Below, in pieces: positions 59,916 through 64,000 of a DNA stretch of 64,000 bases (the stretch's first letter is position 1; each line of letters opens with the position of its first letter). A program made the translations under genes and the position numbers. The notes beneath the pieces were generated by a model that saw only the letters and a list, made by a program, of their open reading frames with translations, was not told where the DNA came from and made no database searches. The DNA comes from Armillaria gallica (taxonomy: Eukaryota > Basidiomycota > Agaricomycetes > Agaricales > Physalacriaceae): the NCBI GenBank assembly GCA_037576215.1, contig JBANDB010000008.1, forward strand, positions 1,364,001 to 1,428,000, given 5' to 3'.

Positions 59916-61251
59916 CTAATACACGTTCTCGGCAGGATCGTCTTCTGTGTTATCGTTCACGGCAAACAGATCCTCGCCGTCGTCAGAACCGGAAACTCCG
60001 ATAGGCTTCAGATCATGCAAGTAAGAGGGAAGAGGGATAACCGGTCTCTGGCCGTCGGACTCAGTAGGAGGATCCGTTAATCGAAGAACGACCTGGACGT
60101 TGTAAGATGCAACGCTGTAGCTGATCTCCTTGTAGCGTCCGATGGTGAAGATGATTAAGACGATACTGCCGTTCTCGGGGTCTACTTTGTTCTGTGGCTT
60201 GATATGATAAGACGACAGTTTGAAGGATTCACGACAATCGAAGACCGGCACTAAACGTACATCCTAAATTAGTTTTTGATAGCGTTGAAAGAGATAATTC
60301 ACGGACCAGGTTCATCGCGCGAACGAATAGCTTTTTTCATATGCTCCATCAGAAGACCTTTAAAATGTATGACGGTTGAAAACTCGAACCTGGTCCATGC
60401 CTTTTCCCATCGATAGGAATTTTCCTTTCGGTATCAGAAGCTTTGCCTGATCAATAGCGTGAACACTTCATACCGAAAAACTTGAATGAAACAACTCACT
60501 GTTGTCCCCGCTTCTAAGCCACGATGAAAACGACAGCCCCCCTTGTAGCCATTGTTCATCAGAGCCTTGTTCGGGGCAATGTCGAATATCTTCCCCACGG
60601 CCGCGGCTATTCTCGGCCACATGAAATCGAGAGGTTGAACGCAAATTTGCTTCGATGTATTGAGCCCGAAAAGGTCACTATAGACCACTGATCCGATGAT
60701 GAAGAAGCTTTGAGGCATAAGGGAAGACCGCACGACTTGGTCCCTATTAACGGAGAAGTCTCCTGGGTCGATGAGTGCCGTATTCATCAGGTAATCCTCG
60801 ACGGTGCGAAAGCAATTTTCATCAGGCGTCTGTCAAGAAGGGTAAGTTTACTTCATGGAAAGGTTTGCCAGTGAACACACTTGACAAGAGGACGATTGCC
60901 ACGGTAGAGCACTGCGATGTTGACCGTAGGAACCCTGTCCGGAATGTACCTCGACTTCAAGTAGTCTTTCACGCGAGGTAAGGGGGTCAACCCGGACACA
61001 ATTAGCTGATAAGGGTTGGCGTCTTGAGCAGAAGTCATCTCTTTTTGCCCTAGCTGAGACCTTGCCGCTTCGGGGGTGATTCTACTCGATTCTTTGTGAG
61101 CGTACATTATATTATAATGAGGAAAGGAGCGTAACTTATTGTCATTACCCTTGTTCTTGTCACGCCCGTCGTTCCCATCTCCTTCGACGATTTCCTGCGC
61201 ACTCGCTTCGGGGGTAGTCGGTTTAGCCTCACTATATACCATGCTCGTCAT
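59916..61251 (-). CDS. Unknown multi-exon protein
   Basis: At least three exons on the minus strand. The first (from 61251) has MTSMVYSEAKPTTPE, ITPEAARSQL, VSGLTPLPRVKDYLKSRYI and PTVNIAVLYRG. An intron near 60886-60833 leads to TPDENCFRTVEDYL, DPGDFSVNRDQVV, YSDLFGLNTSKQICV and FDIAPNKALMNNGYKGG. A GTGAGT-type donor follows near 60500. A small exon with LLMEHMKKAIRSRDEP and a last exon with VPVFDCRESFKLSSY, YNVQVVLRLTDPPTES and an acidic end complete it at 59916. The last junctions are not fully resolved. I recognise no domain. The final exon's alternating hydrophobic pattern suggests a beta-rich fold. Confidence 0.5.
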
Positions 61252-61905
61252 TGTCAGCTTATAATTGAAGTTAATTACACCTACGTGGAAGACGTGCTAC
61301 CAGTGTTAAGAGTACTGGTAGTCGAGAGGGGAGATGAACTAGTCGGAGAAGCACTTGTGTTCACAGACGGTTACCCTCAAAAATTGACAGGGACTTACTC
61401 GCACAGAGGTTCTACACGACTATGCTTCGGCTTTACAGGATTCAGATCTCCCGGTGAAGATTCTCGCTTGCCAAGGCTTTTTGAGAGGGTCAGAACAGCG
61501 CAAAAAACTATAGATAATGGGCTCACTTGCCGCGATTGCTGTTCTTAACCATAGTAGTCGACTGGAATGAAAAGAGAGCGATTGCATTTCGTTTTTTACG
61601 GTCACTTCAAGTTTTAGGGGAAGACTGGGGGTAATCAACAAGCGCGTGACAGAAGTTAAGTAAGCATAAGTCGTCACCCAATCTTTCGCATGACGCGCTT
61701 ATTCATCTGATTTCAGTCTTTCGCCCTAGCGTCCAATGCTTGTGAATTTCTCATGAAAAACTCGCGTAATCCTGTCTCTCAAGCAATGAACTCGTGCCAC
61801 TCGACGACGGCATCGCTGTGGCAATCTCTACTTCCTCCCTAAACTTTCACTCTTCGCCTTGATCTCTGCCACAGGCTCTTATCCACGTAGGAATTATTAG
61901 TCTCG
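61252..61905. other. Divergent intergenic region
   Basis: About 650 bases between the unknown gene (minus) and the F-box/nucleotidyltransferase-like gene (plus), likely containing both promoters. Short frames here have no recognisable content. Confidence 0.5.
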
Positions 61906-63118
61906 ATGGATAACCTGTACGTCTAAGCTAGGCTGCAAGCGAATCTCTTTTAACTTTATTCTTCAGTCCTCTCGAATTAGAGAGCATGATTCTCGATAGT
62001 CTCGAAGCCCAGGACCTCGTTCGTTATGCCAAGACTAGCCGTCTGGCTTTCGAGCGGGTATCCGATTTTATCTATAGTCGTTATTCGGTCTGCAGACTTT
62101 TACGGAAGTTTTTCAAGACGGAGGAAGGATATCGTCGGTTTCGAGAAGCACAGAGACGATTTGGAGTCTTAGTCTCAGGATCTCAGGTTACTGGTCTTTT
62201 TTCCAACAGTGCTGAACTTTTCAAGGACAGCGACCTAGATGTATACGTCAGTGTCAAAGGAGAGAGGGGGTTGGAGGCCGCGTTGGAAGATGCAGGGTAC
62301 AGGCTCTTTATCGACCTCACGAAGCACGGAGATGTTCCTCAGATGGAAGACAGCGAACTGCTGCTTGCTATGCTTACGGATCAAATGATTTTGCGTACGA
62401 AATACGTGGACAGTGCGATTGCCTCGGTGAAGGAGTATCATAACGAGGACGGAAAGGTCATTCAAGTAATCGCATCCCACGGCCCACCTATGGACATCAT
62501 TTTCGGCTTCCACTCCAGTATTGCTCTTTCACTTTTCACGGTTAATGGCATCTCTTCTTACCTTTGATCACAGCATGTGTCATGAACGTAATCGGTTATA
62601 ATTTCGCATATTGCCTTTACCCGTTCGCGACTGTCTGTGCCAAGAAGTCTGTTGTTCACATCGGTAGCGATATGAACTCCATTCGGGCTCGCGAAAAATG
62701 GCAGCATCGCGGCTGGGAAATGGTCAAGGAAAGCACGTCTTCACGCCGCCTCGATTTGCGAACCGTAAATCGGTTTGTTGGCGATCGTTACTGCTGGCGT
62801 TTTCCTTGCGAGAGGAAATCGAAACTCTCAGATATCAGCGCCAACGAGGCGAGTCGTACAGTGGATGTCCTTGGCGGCCACAGCTGGCAGCTGCTTTATC
62901 CCCACGACGACGACGAGGGTTTCTATGCAATATATGCCTGGCTTATGTTTCCGTCATTTGCCCAGTACATGTGTATATCCAACAGGATCATGCGCAAGCT
63001 GGAGACAGTAATGCTTTCATGGTATTTGTCCAACAATAATTACGTCTGTCATAGCAGGTTTACTGATAAGAAAACAGGTCCGAACACAAGTTCGCGAAGT
63101 ACGTTCAGAAGGCTCTGA
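61906..63118 (+). CDS. F-box plus nucleotidyltransferase-like protein
   Basis: Exons 61906-61916, 61967-62517 and 62574 onward. Splicing the 11-base first exon to the second gives MDNLPLELESMILDSLEAQD, an F-box-like start followed by LVRYAKTSRLAFERVSDFI. The next part has VSGSQVTGLF and DSDLDVYV; a Gly-Ser followed by D-S-D-L-D-V is the metal-binding pattern of nucleotidyltransferase folds. Then come GKVIQVIASHGPPMDIIFGF, HSTCVMNVIGYNFAYCLYP and REKWQHRGWEM. This combination recurs as hypothetical proteins in mushroom genomes. Nucleotidyl transfer is not proven, and many such proteins have lost activity. The C-terminus is uncertain: read-through ends at 63118, while use of an intron near 62921-62966 would end at 63039. 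Confidence 0.7.
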
Positions 63119-63441
63119 CTGAAGGTCAGGGTAGAACAGGTACATTATCCTTCATGACTCCTTTCCTCGCGCGAAACTTACGGGTCGTCGAAAGGTCATC
63201 AGTAACGAGTTTTCCCAAGCGAAAAAGGCAACGAAGGACCTTCCCTCCCCCCTTTCTCTATTCTTTATCCCCTTTTGCTCTTCTAGCAGTCTCGTATATT
63301 GTAGTATTGGCTAATTGAATCAAACATGATTATCTCATACGTATCAGGTGTCGTCCATAATATGTTCTCCGATGACCATTAAAATCTATATATAAACAGC
63401 TTCTTTGACCAGAACCTCTACCTCCCCTCGTTCGAGACATC
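63119..63441. other. Intergenic region
   Basis: About 320 bases between two plus-strand genes, including pyrimidine-rich tracts around 63240-63290 and an AT-rich TATATATAA-containing stretch near 63390. The latter lies about 50 bases before the next ATG and could serve as a TATA element. Confidence 0.45.
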
Positions 63442-64000
63442 ATGTCCCTTCCTTTGTACCAAGCGAACGACGCGATATCTGTTGCAATTCAGTCCGACCA
63501 TTTCAGTACGTATTCACTCGCGTTCTCCTTTTTGCCGTCAGATTTATTTATAGGTTTAGAAAGCTCATTTCGAGAAATCTCTGCGAAACTTAGAAAGTCC
63601 CCGAACCAACTGAGTAGCTTTGACTCGATGGAGTCCATCGTTGAAGCTTTCGTGGCGGATTACGAATCTTCCGACGACTTCACCTTTGTCGCAAATGCAA
63701 ATACTGGGGAAGAAGAAGTATTCCAGCTCCACGGTGTCGTGTCCGAGACCCGCTTACCGCCCGTTCTGAAAGGAAATCGGTATGTGACGAAGCCCAAAGT
63801 ACGACTATATTTTCATTTGTCATACCTTCAGGGTCAGTATGAAAAGTCTAGTGCAGACCGTCAAGTTGATCAGCATCGACGACGACGAAGACTTTCGGAC
63901 AGCTGGACATGCTGCTTCGAGAATGCTTGAATTTCTTCAACAGTCGACCGGCGCTTCCGTCCAAGCACCTTATGCCGTTCAACATGGGATCGCTCGAGAG
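63442..64000 (+). CDS. Partial gene at the window edge, unknown product
   Basis: Starts MSLPLYQANDAISVAIQ at 63442 and continues past the window end. An intron (GTACGT near 63507 to about 63554) and a second (GTATGT near 63781 to about 63831) both splice in frame. This gives SDHFSLESSFREISAKLRK, FVADYESSDDFTFVA, EEVFQLHGVVSETRLPP and, after the second intron, VSMKSLVQTVKLISIDDDED and ASRMLEFLQQSTGASVQAPY. I do not recognise the family from this fragment. The frame is open at 64000. Confidence 0.6.

Overview
The window looks like nuclear DNA from a mushroom-forming basidiomycete (Agaricomycetes). The genes are split by many GT-AG introns of about 45-65 bases. The gene set is also typical: fungal Zn(II)2Cys6 regulators, 7TM proteins of the mushroom type, F-box/LRR families, a CorA-like transporter with a GMN motif, and an Sec18 AAA ATPase. 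No species is named from sequence alone. I rebuilt gene models by joining open frames at splice sites, so exon ends given explicitly are my own calls.

Layout. 0.3-0.9 kb: a small CHY zinc-finger (Hot13-like) gene. 1.3-7.4 kb: a tandem pair of mucin-like single-pass membrane protein genes on the minus strand; the left copy carries a nonsense codon. 7.4-10.8 kb: gene-poor. 10.8-13.1 kb: an Ofd1/Tpa1-type prolyl hydroxylase. 14.6-15.6 kb: a four-TM protein with a PPxY tail. 16.4-18.6 kb: a Zn2Cys6 transcription factor. 18.6-22.2 kb: gene-poor, with a 100-base inverted repeat at its end. 22.3-23.3 kb: a GDSL/SGNH hydrolase. 24.4-25.2 kb: a broken APH-type kinase. 25.8-31.6 kb: a dense housekeeping block of phosphatase inhibitor 2, Sec18/NSF and a divergent STIMATE-family membrane protein. 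32.0-33.4 kb: a mushroom-type 7TM protein. 34.6-35.2 kb: a relic of a secreted/receptor ectodomain gene. 36.8-38.9 kb: a CorA-like protein. 40.6-42.2 kb: an L-arabinitol/sorbitol dehydrogenase. 42.8-44.4 kb: an F-box protein. 45.3-48.9 kb: a 1154-residue seven-helix membrane protein. 50.0-50.7 kb: an acidic zinc-knuckle-like protein. 51.9-52.5 kb: a 5'-truncated ribonucleotide reductase R2. 52.7-59.6 kb: an expanded local family with two LRR-like paralogues, a protein with a C-terminal Zn2Cys6-type cluster plus a short relative lacking it, and an F-box protein. 59.9-61.3 kb: an unknown gene. 61.9-63.1 kb: an F-box/nucleotidyltransferase-like protein. From 63.4 kb: a partial gene running off the end.

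Two themes stand out. First, a run of otherwise well-conserved genes shows frame breaks that a single missing base repairs, usually in a short homopolymer. This is a signature of sequencing/assembly indels, so several apparent pseudogenes need checking before any biological reading. Second, the right end (52.7-59.6 kb) is a small lineage-specific cluster in which a zinc-cluster protein and LRR proteins have duplicated side by side. This is the best candidate in the window for something undescribed. Sec18, STIMATE and phosphatase inhibitor 2 sit together, but nothing in the sequence shows that they act in one pathway.
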